Source: Clostridium sp. (GTDB taxonomy: Bacteria; Bacillota; Clostridia; Oscillospirales; Acutalibacteraceae). From it: DNA of 64,000 bases. The DNA lies in contig JAMPGU010000003.1 in assembly GCA_023663865.1 (NCBI GenBank), positions 62,001 to 126,000 of the forward strand, written 5' to 3'. The notes under the pieces are model-generated. The model did no database searches. It was not told the DNA's origin and saw nothing but the letters and a program-made list of their open reading frames with translations. Shown here piece by piece: positions 18,045-27,507 of the stretch. The position numbers were made by a program, and so were the translations under genes. Positions within the stretch are counted from its first letter, which is position 1; every line of letters starts with the position of its first letter.

Positions 18045-18073
18045 ATTATACATATTATTATTGCCTAATGCAA
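18045..18073 (-). promoter_or_regulatory. promoter of the TSCPD-glycosidase cluster
   Basis: On the minus strand TTGCAT (18073-18068) and TATAAT (18050-18045) are separated by 17 bp. Confidence 0.68.
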
Positions 18074-18120
18074 TAAATTATTAGTGAGGAAAAAATATTT
18101 AATTTTATCTTTATTAATTA

Positions 18121-18149
18121 TTGAATTACCAAATACGTTGTGATATTAT
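18121..18149 (+). promoter_or_regulatory. promoter of the iolG-iolD-iolE genes
   Basis: TTGAAT and TATTAT are separated by 17 bp. Just downstream lies the short palindrome AAGCT-AA-AGCTT (about 18160-18171), a possible regulator site. Confidence 0.5.
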
Positions 18150-18198
18150 TTAAATTGATAAGCTAAAGCTTAATGAATATATTTTGAGAGGTAAAATT

Positions 18199-19212
18199 AT
18201 GGAAAAAATTAAGGTAGGCATAATTGGTGCCGGTCGTATCGGTCAGGTACATGCAAAATCAATTACATACCATATTCCGCAGGCAGAAATCGTTGCCATT
18301 TCCGACATTTATGTTGATGGTGCAAAAAAGGTAGCCGAGGAGCTTGGTATTCCAAATTATTATGAGGATTATCACGAGATTTTAAACAATCCTGAAATTC
18401 AGGCTGTTCTTGTTTGCTCCTCAACAGATACACATGCTGATATTGCTATTGATGCTGCTAAGGCAGGCAAGCATATCTTCTGTGAAAAGCCGGTTGACTT
18501 AACAATTGCAAAAATCAAGGCTGTTATTGATGCAGTTAATGAAGCAGGTGTAAAGCTTCAGATCGGCTTTAATCGTCGTTATGACCATAACTTTGCTGCA
18601 ATCAAGGACCTTGCAAACAAGGGTAAGATTGGTGAGCTTCAGACAATCAAAATCACATCACGTGACCCTGAGCCACCCCCGATTTCTTACGTTAAGGTAT
18701 CCGGCGGTATCTTCCTTGATATGACAGTGCATGATTTTGATATGGCTCGTTTCATCGGCGGTGAGGTAGAAGAGGTTTATGCAAATGCTGCTGTAACTGT
18801 TGATCCTGCTATCGGTGAGGCAGGCGATGTTGACACAGCGCTTGTTGCACTTAAATTTAAGAGCGGTGCTATTGGTGTTATCGACAATTGCCGTAAGGCA
18901 GCTTACGGATACGATCAGAGACTTGAAGTATTCGGTAAGAAGGGTCAGGCAAGTGCAGCAAATGATACACCTACTCACGTTGAATTTATGGACGAAAACG
19001 GTGCTGTAACAGATAAGCCGCTGTATTTCTTCCTTGAGAGATATATGCAGTCTTTTACAGACGAGATGACAGAGTTTATAGACTGCGTTGTAAATGATAA
19101 GGAAACCAAGACTACAGTTTATGATGGCTTAGAGGCACTTCGTCTCGGCCTTGCAGCAAAGAAATCTGTTGCAGAAAACAGACCGGTTAAACTTTCAGAA
19201 ATTGAGGCTTAA
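18199..19212 (+). CDS. iolG: inositol 2-dehydrogenase
   Basis: The product has 337 residues and belongs to the Gfo/Idh/MocA family. It oxidises myo-inositol to scyllo-inosose with NAD+. The N-terminal Rossmann motif is GIIGAGRIGQVHA, the family CEKPVD motif with the catalytic Lys lies near 95, and the HDFDMARF helix follows later. ATG 18199 is used because GAGAGG lies 8 bp upstream. It leads a three-gene run with iolD 2 bp downstream, so it is probably cotranscribed and translationally coupled. Confidence 0.9.
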   Translation: MEKIKVGIIGAGRIGQVHAKSITYHIPQAEIVAISDIYVDGAKKVAEELGIPNYYEDYHEILNNPEIQAVLVCSSTDTHADIAIDAAKAGKHIFCEKPVDLTIAKIKAVIDAVNEAGVKLQIGFNRRYDHNFAAIKDLANKGKIGELQTIKITSRDPEPPPISYVKVSGGIFLDMTVHDFDMARFIGGEVEEVYANAAVTVDPAIGEAGDVDTALVALKFKSGAIGVIDNCRKAAYGYDQRLEVFGKKGQASAANDTPTHVEFMDENGAVTDKPLYFFLERYMQSFTDEMTEFIDCVVNDKETKTTVYDGLEALRLGLAAKKSVAENRPVKLSEIEA

Positions 19213-19214
19213 TT

Positions 19215-21068
19215 ATGAATCGTACAAGACTTACAATGTCACAGGCGCTTGTTAAGTTCCTTGACAATCAGTATATTGAATGTGACGGCGTTGAAACAAA
19301 ATTTGTTGAGGGTATCTTCGGTATCTTCGGCCATGGTTGTGTTGTCGGCGTTGGTCAGGCTCTTGAGCAGGGCGGACACAGCTTAAAGTTTTATCAGGGA
19401 AAAAATGAGCAGAATATGGCTCTTGCTGCTGTAGCTTATGCAAAGCAGATGGACAGAAAGGCAATTATTCCTTGTGTGTCCTCTATTGGCCCCGGTGCTA
19501 CAAATATGGTAACCGCCTGCGGCTGTGCAACTGCCAACAGAATTCCGCTGCTGGTACTTCCCGGAGACACTTTTGCATGCCGTCAGCCTGATCCTGTTTT
19601 ACAGCAGGCAGAATTTTTTGACAATTACGGCAGAACAGTAACAGATGCATTTAAGGGTGTGTGTCATTATTTTGACAGAATTTCCAGACCTGAGCAGCTT
19701 ATGACAGCTTGTCTTAATGCGATGCGTGTGCTGACTGATCCTGCTGATACAGGTGCAGTATGTCTGGCAATGCCTCAGGATGTTGAGGGTGAGGCATATG
19801 ATTATCCTGACCATTTCCTTGCTAAAAGAGTATGGCATATGGACAGACGTCCTATTTCTGCATCTCAGCTTGAAAGAGCAACAGCTGCAGTTAAGCAGGC
19901 AAAGAAGCCAATCATTGTTTGCGGCGGCGGTGTAAGATACAGCGGCGCAGAGAACGAGCTGCTTAAATTTGCAGAGAAATATAACATTCCGATTACAGAG
20001 ACCCAGGCAGGTAAGGGTGTTATCGACTGGAAGCATCCGTTAAATCTTGGCGGTATCGGCGTAACCGGCGGCAAGGCTGCGAACATTGTTGCAAGAGATG
20101 CGGATTTGGTGATTGGTGTTGGTACACGCTTCAGTGATTTTACAACATCTTCAAAGTGGCTGTTTAATGAAAACAGAAAGGTTCTCGGTATCAACATTTG
20201 TCCGTTTGATGCCTTCAAGATGGACGCAGAGGCAATTATTGCCGATGCTAAAGAGGCGGTTGCAGCTCTTATTACCTCATGCGATGGTTACAAGAGCGAA
20301 TATACCGATGAAATTGAAAAGGCTAAGACCGAATGGGATGCTATTGTTGACGAATATTATTCAACAGAGCTTGAGGGCGGACTCAATCAGACACTTGCCC
20401 TTGGTATCATTAATGAATTTATGGAAGACGATGCAATTGCCCTTGGTTCAGCAGGTTCACTTCCCGGTGATATGCAGAGATTGTTCAGACCTAAGGACAG
20501 AGGCACATATCATATGGAATACGGATATTCCAATATGGGCTATGAGGTCAATGGTGCTTTAGGTGCTAAGCTGGCAAAGCCGGAGTCACAGGTTTATACC
20601 TTCTGCGGTGACGGTTCCTTCCTTATGGGTCACAGCGAGCTTTATACTGCTTTGCAGGAGGGACTTAAAATTAATGTCTGCCTGTTTGATAATATGGGCT
20701 GGGGCTGTATTGAAAATCTGCAGAATAATCAGGGTACAGATACCTTTGGCACAGTATTCAGAGCAAGAAATCCTGTTACAGGTATGCTTGACGGTGCAGA
20801 GATTGATCCTGATTTCGCAAAGATTGCAGAGGGCTATGGCTGTAAAGCATATACCTGCAGAACATCTGACGAGCTTCGTGCCGCACTTGCTGACGCACAG
20901 AAGCAGACAGTTTCCTGTCTGTTTGATATAAAGGTACTGCCAAAGACAATGACACCGGGCTTTGAATCCTGGTGGAGAGTCGGTGTTGCAGAGGTTTCGG
21001 AAAGTGAAACTGTAGCTAAGGCATATGATGATATGCAGGCTCATATTAAGCAGACCTTTGATTATTAA
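19215..21068 (+). CDS. iolD: 3D-trihydroxycyclohexane-1,2-dione hydrolase
   Basis: The product has 617 residues and is a thiamine-diphosphate enzyme of the acetolactate-synthase fold that opens the ring of the inositol breakdown product. The N-terminal pyrimidine-binding part contains GIFGHGCVVGVG and the Glu-bearing YQGKNEQNMA; the central domain has KPIIVCGGGV; the C-terminal diphosphate motif is GDGSFLMGHSEL, with the metal-binding DNMGWGCIENLQ. The length is slightly shorter than the Bacillus enzyme. It sits between iolG and iolE, which supports the call over acetolactate synthase. Confidence 0.92.
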   Translation: MNRTRLTMSQALVKFLDNQYIECDGVETKFVEGIFGIFGHGCVVGVGQALEQGGHSLKFYQGKNEQNMALAAVAYAKQMDRKAIIPCVSSIGPGATNMVTACGCATANRIPLLVLPGDTFACRQPDPVLQQAEFFDNYGRTVTDAFKGVCHYFDRISRPEQLMTACLNAMRVLTDPADTGAVCLAMPQDVEGEAYDYPDHFLAKRVWHMDRRPISASQLERATAAVKQAKKPIIVCGGGVRYSGAENELLKFAEKYNIPITETQAGKGVIDWKHPLNLGGIGVTGGKAANIVARDADLVIGVGTRFSDFTTSSKWLFNENRKVLGINICPFDAFKMDAEAIIADAKEAVAALITSCDGYKSEYTDEIEKAKTEWDAIVDEYYSTELEGGLNQTLALGIINEFMEDDAIALGSAGSLPGDMQRLFRPKDRGTYHMEYGYSNMGYEVNGALGAKLAKPESQVYTFCGDGSFLMGHSELYTALQEGLKINVCLFDNMGWGCIENLQNNQGTDTFGTVFRARNPVTGMLDGAEIDPDFAKIAEGYGCKAYTCRTSDELRAALADAQKQTVSCLFDIKVLPKTMTPGFESWWRVGVAEVSESETVAKAYDDMQAHIKQTFDY

Positions 21069-21138
21069 ATTGTGGCTTGTCCGAAAACAAAATTCATCAA
21101 TTTAACTGTTAAATTATATTTTGAAAGGTAAAATAAAA

Positions 21139-22038
21139 ATGCTGGATTCAAATAAAGTAAAATTAGCAATTGCGCCAATCGGCTGGACAAATGATGATAT
21201 GCCTGACCTTGGTGCAGAAAATACATTTGAGCAGTGTATAAGTGAAATGGCACTTGCAGGCTTTAAGGGTTCTGAAATCGGCAACAAGTATCCTGCTGAT
21301 CCTGACGTATTAAAGCCATATCTTGATATCAGAGGACTTCAGATTTGTAATGCTTGGTTCTCATCCTTCTTAACCTCTAAGCCTTACGAGGAGACAATTG
21401 AGGCATTTAAGGCACATTGTGATAAGCTCTGCAAGCTGGGTGCTAAGGTTATCGGTGCATCAGAGCAGGGTAATTCCATTCAGGGCTGTCTTGATAAGTC
21501 TATCCTTGATGAAAAGCCATACTATACTGACGAAGAGTGGGCAGTGGTAGCAAAGGGCTTTAACGAAATGGGTGCTTATGCGAAGAGCAAGGGTATGTAT
21601 TTCACTGTTCATCATCATATGGGTACAGGTGTGCAGACTGTTGAGGAAATTGATAAATTAATGGAGCTTACAGATCCTGATTTGGTTTATCTTCTTTTCG
21701 ATTCAGGTCATTTAACCTTTGCCGGTATTGATCCTGTCCCTGTATTAAAGAAGTATGTAAACAGAATTAAGCACGTTCACTTAAAGGACGTTCGCCTTGA
21801 TGTTTATAATAATCAGGTTGTTCCTAATCATATGTCCTTCCTTGACGCAGTAAGAGCAGGTGTGTTCACTGTTCCGGGTGACGGCGATGTTGATTTCAAG
21901 CCAATTTTTGATATACTGGCTGAGAATGATTACGAAGGCTGGGTAGTTGTTGAGGCTGAGCAGGACCCTGCTAAGGCAAATCCATTTGAGTATGCAGTAA
22001 AGGCAAGAAAGTATATTGCAGAAAAAGCAGGATTATAA
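21139..22038 (+). CDS. iolE: myo-inosose-2 dehydratase
   Basis: The product has 299 residues and is a sugar-isomerase-like TIM barrel that dehydrates scyllo-inosose. The family N-terminus ([18 protein letters not shown]) is clear; metal ligands are expected in [15 protein letters not shown] and HVHLKDVR, and VVVEAEQDP closes the barrel. ATG 21139 is preferred over an in-frame TTG at 21121 because GAAAGG lies between them. Genes iolB, iolC, iolJ and iolA are not next to it, so the rest of the pathway must lie elsewhere or be replaced. Confidence 0.92.
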   Translation: MLDSNKVKLAIAPIGWTNDDMPDLGAENTFEQCISEMALAGFKGSEIGNKYPADPDVLKPYLDIRGLQICNAWFSSFLTSKPYEETIEAFKAHCDKLCKLGAKVIGASEQGNSIQGCLDKSILDEKPYYTDEEWAVVAKGFNEMGAYAKSKGMYFTVHHHMGTGVQTVEEIDKLMELTDPDLVYLLFDSGHLTFAGIDPVPVLKKYVNRIKHVHLKDVRLDVYNNQVVPNHMSFLDAVRAGVFTVPGDGDVDFKPIFDILAENDYEGWVVVEAEQDPAKANPFEYAVKARKYIAEKAGL

Positions 22039-22088
22039 AGCCAAGATACTATAACACTTAAAATTATTGTGTTTCATTAAAACATTAC

Positions 22089-22119
22089 AAGGGGCTCCTT
22101 TTTGTCTAGGATGCCCCTT
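22089..22119 (+). terminator. terminator after iolE
   Basis: AAGGGGC-TCCT pairs with AGGAT-GCCCCTT with one bulge. The T-run behind it is short. Confidence 0.7.
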
Positions 22120-22266
22120 AATTTATTTTGAATTTTGCTAATTAAGCAAATACATAATTAGAAACATCGAGGCTGTAATGATATTTGTATGTTGTGACAG
22201 CTCTTATACATTGAAATATATAGAATTGTTCTATAATGATTTTATAATTAACCTGTGAGGAAACAA

Positions 22267-23148
22267 ATGAAAGCCGGAATGTCAACGAATAAAAAGCATA
22301 AAGAAATGGTATCTCCACAAAAAGAGGATAAAGTTTTTTGGATAATAATGATATTTTTTATTGCTGTTTCTGTTATTGCACAAATACCGAGTGTTCAGGA
22401 AAATAATATTATTTTCGGTATTTTTATTCTGTTACGAAATTTGATTTTTACTTTTACTGTAATTGGCTATTCTTTCTTTTGTAATAAGCCAAACAGAGTA
22501 AAAGGTTTTGGAATATTTGTATCGGCAGCTTCAATTCTGTTTTTTTGGATAAGAGATTTTGTAGCAAAGAAGACGGAGATAAATATTCTTACTATAATCA
22601 TAATTATATCTTTAATTTATTCATTTTTTCTTTTTATAAAGTATAGTATAAAAAGCAAGGTAATGATTGGAATATCGGTGTATTATAGTTTAATATATCT
22701 GCTGATAGCTCGCAGTATGACTTTTGTCAATGATGATAATAAAGCGCTATATGTTGTGATTGGTATTATATCAATATTGTTTACTGCAATATCCATATAT
22801 CTTGTTAAAAAGAATGATAATTTTAAATATATGGAATTAAGCGAAAAAATTGCATTACCGTTTTTAGTATTCATTCTGAGTGCTGTATTCCTTTTTTCAG
22901 GTTATACAAATTTAAACTGTTCATTAGAAAAAAACGCTCCTGTTACCAAGACCTATACTATAGTTGATAAGAAATATATTCACAGCAGAGGTGCTGATGA
23001 ATATAATTTTTGCTTTAATATAGATAACAGCGAGATATGTGTTGAGGTTTTATCAAGTGATTATAATTCATATGAAATTGGTGATAAGTATTCAATAAAG
23101 TATTCTAATGGCTTTTTTAACGATCCGTATTATTATGCATTTGAATAG
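22267..23148 (+). CDS. unidentified polytopic membrane protein
   Basis: The product has 293 residues; the family is not recognised. About seven hydrophobic segments fill residues 20-215. A soluble tail of about 75 residues follows (LEKNAPVTKTYTIVDKKYIHSRGADEYNF onward) and looks like a small extracytoplasmic beta domain. ATG 22267 is chosen because GAGGA lies 5 bp upstream; a GTG at 22255 is possible. AT-rich codons (ATA, TTT, AAA) differ from the neighbouring iol genes and may indicate transfer. It is monocistronic, with a strong terminator. Confidence 0.6.
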   Translation: MKAGMSTNKKHKEMVSPQKEDKVFWIIMIFFIAVSVIAQIPSVQENNIIFGIFILLRNLIFTFTVIGYSFFCNKPNRVKGFGIFVSAASILFFWIRDFVAKKTEINILTIIIIISLIYSFFLFIKYSIKSKVMIGISVYYSLIYLLIARSMTFVNDDNKALYVVIGIISILFTAISIYLVKKNDNFKYMELSEKIALPFLVFILSAVFLFSGYTNLNCSLEKNAPVTKTYTIVDKKYIHSRGADEYNFCFNIDNSEICVEVLSSDYNSYEIGDKYSIKYSNGFFNDPYYYAFE

Positions 23149-23160
23149 ATACTTAATAAT

Positions 23161-23194
23161 AAAAGCGATGTTTGCTTTGGCAAACATCGCTTTT
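23161..23194. terminator. strong intrinsic terminator
   Basis: AAAAGCGATGTTTGC-TTTG-GCAAACATCGCTTTT is a perfect 15-bp stem followed by T residues. It can serve the plus-strand membrane gene and the convergent 31-codon gene. Confidence 0.92.
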
Positions 23195-23229
23195 TTCTTG
23201 TATAGTATAAATAATATTCAACTGAAGCA

Positions 23230-23325
23230 TCATTGTATTATTGATGCAATTCCTATACCAAGGCCGCTGACAGCCATTAAAGCAGCTAATATAATAGCTG
23301 TTATCTTTACAAATCCTCTGTTCAT
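23230..23325 (-). CDS. 31-residue hydrophobic peptide downstream of phosphosugar mutase
   Basis: This short frame encodes Met-Asn-Arg-Gly at the start, one hydrophobic helix (about residues 6-30: two Ile/Ala/Leu-rich stretches joined by AVSGLGIG) and a final Gln. Its ribosome site TAGGAGAAG is near optimal and overlaps the stop codon of the upstream mutase gene, 9 bp before its ATG, so translational coupling is likely. A strong terminator follows within 40 bp. A single-span membrane peptide is expected; no function is known to me. The precise spacing argues against a chance frame. Confidence 0.6.
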   Translation of the reverse strand: MNRGFVKITAIILAALMAVSGLGIGIASIIQ

Positions 23326-23334
23326 ATTCTTCTC

Positions 23335-25050
23335 CTATTTCATTAAGTTGTTTGCTTCATCAATCAGCTTGTCAGCAATTGCCTGAGCAGAGGCTTTGTC
23401 CTTGCCTACAGCAGTGATGTATGCCTTGATTTTCGGCTCTGTGCCTGACGGTCTTACGATAATTTTGTTGCCATCCGTCAATGTGTATGCAAGCACATTT
23501 GATTTTGGAAGCTCAATTACGGATGTGCTTTGATCGGAAGTGTTTGTTGATGTAGATGTTTTATAGTCATCAATCTTGGTAACCGTCATTCCTGCGAATT
23601 CTGCAGGCTTGCTCTCTCTGAGGCCGTCCATAATGCCTGCCATTTTATCCATACCGGCTGCACCCTCAAAGGTATAGCTTTCAACGATATTGAGGTAATA
23701 ACCAAATTCGTCATAAAGGCTATCCATTACCTGCGCAAGGCTCATACCCTTTGATTTATAGTATGCTGCCATTTCACAGATAAGCATAGATGCAACAACT
23801 GCATCCTTATCTCTTGCGTGGGTTCCTGCAAGGTAGCCGTAGCTTTCTTCAAAGCCCATAACAAATTCATCCGCCTTGCCCTGTGCTTCAAGCTCCGTAA
23901 TGACCTCGCCGATATATTTAAATCCGGTTAAAAGATTTTTGAAGGAGCAGTTGTATTTTTTAGCAATAACCTCAGCCAAATCTGTTGATACAAAGGACTT
24001 AACCGCAATGCTTTCAGAGGTTAATGTACCCTTTTCTGCCTTTTGTGACAGAAGATAGTTGAGCATCATTGCGCCAACCTCGTTACCTGTCATCAGCTTG
24101 TATCCGCCGTTTCCATCCTGTACCGCAATTCCGACTCTGTCACAGTCAGGGTCAGTAGCAAGGAGCAAATCAGGCTGAATATCCGCAGCCATTTTAAGTG
24201 CACATTCAAAGGACTGTCTGATTTCAGGATTTGGGAAAGGACAGGTAGGGAAGTTTCCGTCAGGATTTTCCTGCTCAGGAACAACATAAACCTCTTTTAC
24301 CCCGATTCTGTCAAGAATCATTCTGACAGGCTTATTTCCTGTTCCGTTAAGTGGTGTATAAATAACCTTCAGATTAGAAGCCTTTACAATGTCAGGATTT
24401 ACACACTGCTTTTGTACCTCGTCAAGAAAAGCGTTTATTACCTCTTCACCCATATATTCAATAAGACCATCAGCCTTTGCCTGCTCGAAGTCCATTGTTT
24501 TGATACCGGTAAAGTAATCTACCTTCTGAATAAAGTCATAGGTTTCAGCGGCTTCCTCGTCAGTCATCTGATAGCCGTTTGAATTATAGCATTTATAACC
24601 ATTATACTTTGCAGGATTGTGTGAAGCGGTCAAAATGATACCGCTGGAGGTTTTGAAATGACGAATTGCGAAAGACAGGCAGGGTGTAGGCTCTAACTCC
24701 TCGTAAAGATAAACCTTAACATGATTGGCAGCCAGTACCTTAGCCGCTTCAATAGAAAAGTATTCGGATTTAATTCTTGAGTCGTAGCCGATTGCAACGG
24801 ATGGATTTTCAAAATGCTTGTTGAGAAAATCAGCCAGTCCCTGTGTTGCCTGACAAACAGTGTAATAATTCATTCTGTTTGTGCCGGCACCGATTACACC
24901 GCGCAGTCCGGCTGTACCAAATTCAAGACAGCGGTAAAATCTGTCTAAAATTTCCTCTTCGCTGCCCTTAATTTTTTCCAGCTCAGCGGTGAGGTCCGGG
25001 TCGATAACAGCCTTTTCAAGCCATTCGCTGTAGAGTGCATTGATATCCAT
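23335..25050 (-). CDS. pgcA: phospho-sugar mutase (alpha-phosphoglucomutase/phosphomannomutase)
   Basis: The product has 571 residues, typical for the Firmicute PgcA type. The active-site serine loop is ILTASHNPAKYNGYK, the Mg-binding loop DPDCDRVG, the sugar-binding loop FEESYGYL, and the phosphate-binding C-terminal motif RPSGTEPKIK. It interconverts glucose 1- and 6-phosphate (possibly mannose phosphates as well) for cell-envelope glycans and glycogen. AAAGGATG precedes ATG. The short hydrophobic peptide gene directly follows in the same transcript. Confidence 0.93.
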   Translation of the reverse strand: MDINALYSEWLEKAVIDPDLTAELEKIKGSEEEILDRFYRCLEFGTAGLRGVIGAGTNRMNYYTVCQATQGLADFLNKHFENPSVAIGYDSRIKSEYFSIEAAKVLAANHVKVYLYEELEPTPCLSFAIRHFKTSSGIILTASHNPAKYNGYKCYNSNGYQMTDEEAAETYDFIQKVDYFTGIKTMDFEQAKADGLIEYMGEEVINAFLDEVQKQCVNPDIVKASNLKVIYTPLNGTGNKPVRMILDRIGVKEVYVVPEQENPDGNFPTCPFPNPEIRQSFECALKMAADIQPDLLLATDPDCDRVGIAVQDGNGGYKLMTGNEVGAMMLNYLLSQKAEKGTLTSESIAVKSFVSTDLAEVIAKKYNCSFKNLLTGFKYIGEVITELEAQGKADEFVMGFEESYGYLAGTHARDKDAVVASMLICEMAAYYKSKGMSLAQVMDSLYDEFGYYLNIVESYTFEGAAGMDKMAGIMDGLRESKPAEFAGMTVTKIDDYKTSTSTNTSDQSTSVIELPKSNVLAYTLTDGNKIIVRPSGTEPKIKAYITAVGKDKASAQAIADKLIDEANNLMK

Positions 25051-25150
25051 ATGAACACATCCTTTAAATAATTTATGATTTGTATATGATGATTAATAGT
25101 ATTATATAATCAATTACATTATAACCTTATTTTAAACCGAATAAAATGTA

Positions 25151-25179
25151 TTGTCAATATTTACAATAGCTGGTATAAT
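25151..25179 (+). promoter_or_regulatory. promoter of the comM-like gene
   Basis: TTGTCA and TATAAT are separated by 17 bp, with an extended TGG directly before the -10. Confidence 0.78.
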
Positions 25180-25225
25180 ATTTTTGACAGCTTGCAACAG
25201 CAATGCAGAAGATTTGGTGATGAAA

Positions 25226-26758
25226 ATGTATTCAAAGGTAAATAGTTTAGGCATATTTGGTCTTGATGCTTTCGGGGTAACGGTAGAATGTGATTTGAGT
25301 CAGGGGCTTCCCCGATTTGATTTGGTAGGTCTGCCGGATGCTGTGGTGAGAGAAAGCAGGGAACGCGTAAGGGCGTCTATAAAAAATTGTCACCTTAACT
25401 TTCCGGTGTCAAGGATAACGGTTAACATTGCCCCTGCGGATATAAAAAAGGAAGGCTCATTATATGATCTTCCTGTGTTTATATCCATACTAAAGGCAAG
25501 CAATCAGCTGAATGGCAGTACTGACGGCTATGGCTTTATCGGCGAGCTGAGTCTTGATGGAGAAATACGAGGTGTCAATGGTATTTTGCCAATGATTGTC
25601 AAGGCCAGCACCTTAGGCTTGAAGGCAGTGTTTGTACCAAAGTCAAATGAGCTGGAGGGCAGTGTAATTGATGATGTTGATGTTTTGCCTGTAAAAAATG
25701 TGTTTGAGGTTATGCAACATATTTCAGGGGAAAAGAAAATTGTGCCCTGCTATAATCCTGATTTCAGCCAAAGTACAACGGAATACACCATAGATTTTGC
25801 AGATGTTAAGGGTCAAAATGAAGCTAAGCGTGCGTTGGAAATTGCAGCAGCAGGCGGTCACAATTGTATTATGATTGGTCCTCCCGGGGCAGGTAAATCC
25901 ATGCTGGCAAAAAGACTGCCTACCATACTGCCTGAAATGAGCTTTGAAGAAAAGCTGGAAACCACAAATATATATTCTATTGCAGGTAAGATACCCGAAA
26001 ATACTGCAATTATCAATGAACGTCCATTCAGAGCTCCGCATCATACGATATCAGCGAATGCACTTGCCGGCGGCGGTGCAACGGTGCATCCCGGTGAAAT
26101 AAGTCTTGCCCACAATGGGGTTATGTTTATGGACGAGTTCCCTGAATTTGACAGACGTGCCAAGGAGTCTTTGCGGCAGCCGATAGAGGATGGCGTAGTC
26201 AATATTTCCCGCACGTCAGGCTCTGTTACTTATCCCTCAAATATTATGCTGATTGCAGCGATGAATCCCTGTCCCTGCGGATATTATGGTCACCCTACAA
26301 GATTATGCAGCTGTACGGATGCTGCGAAAAAAAGATATATGGACAAAATTTCAGGACCGATACTTGATAGAATTGATATTCATATTGAGGTGTCTCCTGT
26401 TGAATACGAACAGCTTTCTGCCAAAGGGCAGGAGGAATGCTCTGCGGATATTAAGCGAAGAGTGGATAAGGCTCGGGAAGTCCAGCGAAAACGATTCAAG
26501 GGTACGGATGTCACCTGCAATGCGAAAATGACACCGCAGATGACAAAGGATTTTTGTGTTCTCAGCTATGAGGCGAATGCCTTGCTGAAGATGAGCTTTG
26601 AGCGCTTAGGTCTTTCTGCCAGAGCATATGACAAAATTCTGAGAATTGCGAGAACCATTGCAGATTTGGAAGATAGTGAAAATATTGATGCGACACATAT
26701 TGCAGAGGCATTGCAGTATAGATCGCTGGATAGAAAATATTGGAATCATGAGGTGTAA
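25226..26758 (+). CDS. YifB/ComM family Mg chelatase-like AAA+ ATPase
   Basis: The product has 510 residues, the standard family length. The N-terminal lon-protease-like domain begins MYSKVNSLGIFGLDAF and contains PRFDLVGLPDAVVRESRERV. The AAA+ core has Walker A GPPGAGKSML, Walker B VMFMDEF and the Cys-rich NPCPCGYYGHPTRLCSC loop typical of YifB. ComM homologs act as branch-migration helicases in natural transformation. ATG 25226 matches the family N-terminus; ATG 25220 is an alternative. Frames extending further up run through the promoter and are excluded. The LUD gene follows 2 bp later. Confidence 0.92.
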   Translation: MYSKVNSLGIFGLDAFGVTVECDLSQGLPRFDLVGLPDAVVRESRERVRASIKNCHLNFPVSRITVNIAPADIKKEGSLYDLPVFISILKASNQLNGSTDGYGFIGELSLDGEIRGVNGILPMIVKASTLGLKAVFVPKSNELEGSVIDDVDVLPVKNVFEVMQHISGEKKIVPCYNPDFSQSTTEYTIDFADVKGQNEAKRALEIAAAGGHNCIMIGPPGAGKSMLAKRLPTILPEMSFEEKLETTNIYSIAGKIPENTAIINERPFRAPHHTISANALAGGGATVHPGEISLAHNGVMFMDEFPEFDRRAKESLRQPIEDGVVNISRTSGSVTYPSNIMLIAAMNPCPCGYYGHPTRLCSCTDAAKKRYMDKISGPILDRIDIHIEVSPVEYEQLSAKGQEECSADIKRRVDKAREVQRKRFKGTDVTCNAKMTPQMTKDFCVLSYEANALLKMSFERLGLSARAYDKILRIARTIADLEDSENIDATHIAEALQYRSLDRKYWNHEV

Positions 26759-26760
26759 TT

Positions 26761-27399
26761 ATGGATATAAAAAAGACAATGGAAAACCTTGAAAAAAATA
26801 ACATTAAGCCCTATTTTGTAGAAACCAAGGAGGAGGTTGTTCCTCTTATCAAAACCTTAGTTAACAAGGGTGAAAGTGTATCAAACGGCGGTTCTGTAAC
26901 CCTTGCTGAGGCAGGTGTTATGGATTTGCTCAAATCCGGTGACTATGACTTTATTGACAGATCAGGCCTTGAGGGTGAAGCACTTAGGCAGTCCTATATC
27001 CGTGCCTTTGGATGCGACACTTATTTTTGTTCATCAAATGCGGTTACCGAAAACGGAGAGCTTTATAATGTTGACGGCAATTCAAACAGAGTAGCTTGTA
27101 TCGTCTATGGACCTCGGCAGGTGATTATGGTTGTTGGTGTGAATAAAATTGTCGCTGATATTGACGAAGCAATCAAAAGAGTTAAGGAAAAGGCAGCTTC
27201 GCCGAATACAAACAGATTGAATTTGGCAACCCCTTGCAAAAAAAGCGGAAGATGCATTTCGCTGTCGCAGGATAATTCGTTTATATGTGATGGCTGTAAG
27301 GGTGATACAAGAATTTGCTGTAATTATGTTATTTCCGCTCACCAGCGTCACAAGGACAGAATAAAGGTTATCATTGTAAATGAAAACCTTGGATATTAA
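26761..27399 (+). CDS. LUD-domain (lactate-utilisation-type) protein
   Basis: The product has 212 residues with the LUD/DUF162 fold of LutC/YkgG: SNGGSVTLAEAGVMDLL, GCDTYFCSSNAVTENGELYNVDGNSNRVA and GPRQVIMVVGVNKIV. A C-terminal cysteine cluster (TPCKKSGRC, CDGCKGDTRICC) may bind a metal or iron-sulfur cluster. LutA and LutB are absent, so the classic lactate oxidation complex is not encoded here; small solo LUD proteins of unknown role are common in Clostridia. It is probably cotranscribed with the comM-like gene. Confidence 0.85.
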   Translation: MDIKKTMENLEKNNIKPYFVETKEEVVPLIKTLVNKGESVSNGGSVTLAEAGVMDLLKSGDYDFIDRSGLEGEALRQSYIRAFGCDTYFCSSNAVTENGELYNVDGNSNRVACIVYGPRQVIMVVGVNKIVADIDEAIKRVKEKAASPNTNRLNLATPCKKSGRCISLSQDNSFICDGCKGDTRICCNYVISAHQRHKDRIKVIIVNENLGY

Positions 27400-27460
27400 A
27401 GACGTCGATAAAGTGGGCTGTTTCGTAGCGAGTAGGATTACTTGCGAATAGAGGAGTTCA

Positions 27461-27496
27461 AAAAAAGGCTTAACCATTGAGGTTAAGCCTTTTTTT
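27461..27496. terminator. bidirectional terminator between LUD gene and nanE
   Basis: AAAAAAGGCTTAACC-ATTGA-GGTTAAGCCTTTTTT forms a perfect stem of about 15 bp, with A- and T-runs on both sides. Confidence 0.92.
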
Positions 27497-27507
27497 TGTG
27501 TAGAAAT

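Noticed and set aside
25151-25225. In-frame N-terminal extension of the comM-like gene reading like a lipoprotein signal (LTAC)
   Set aside because: It begins within the -35 box and runs through the -10 of a good promoter, and ComM proteins are cytosolic and start at MYSKVNS.
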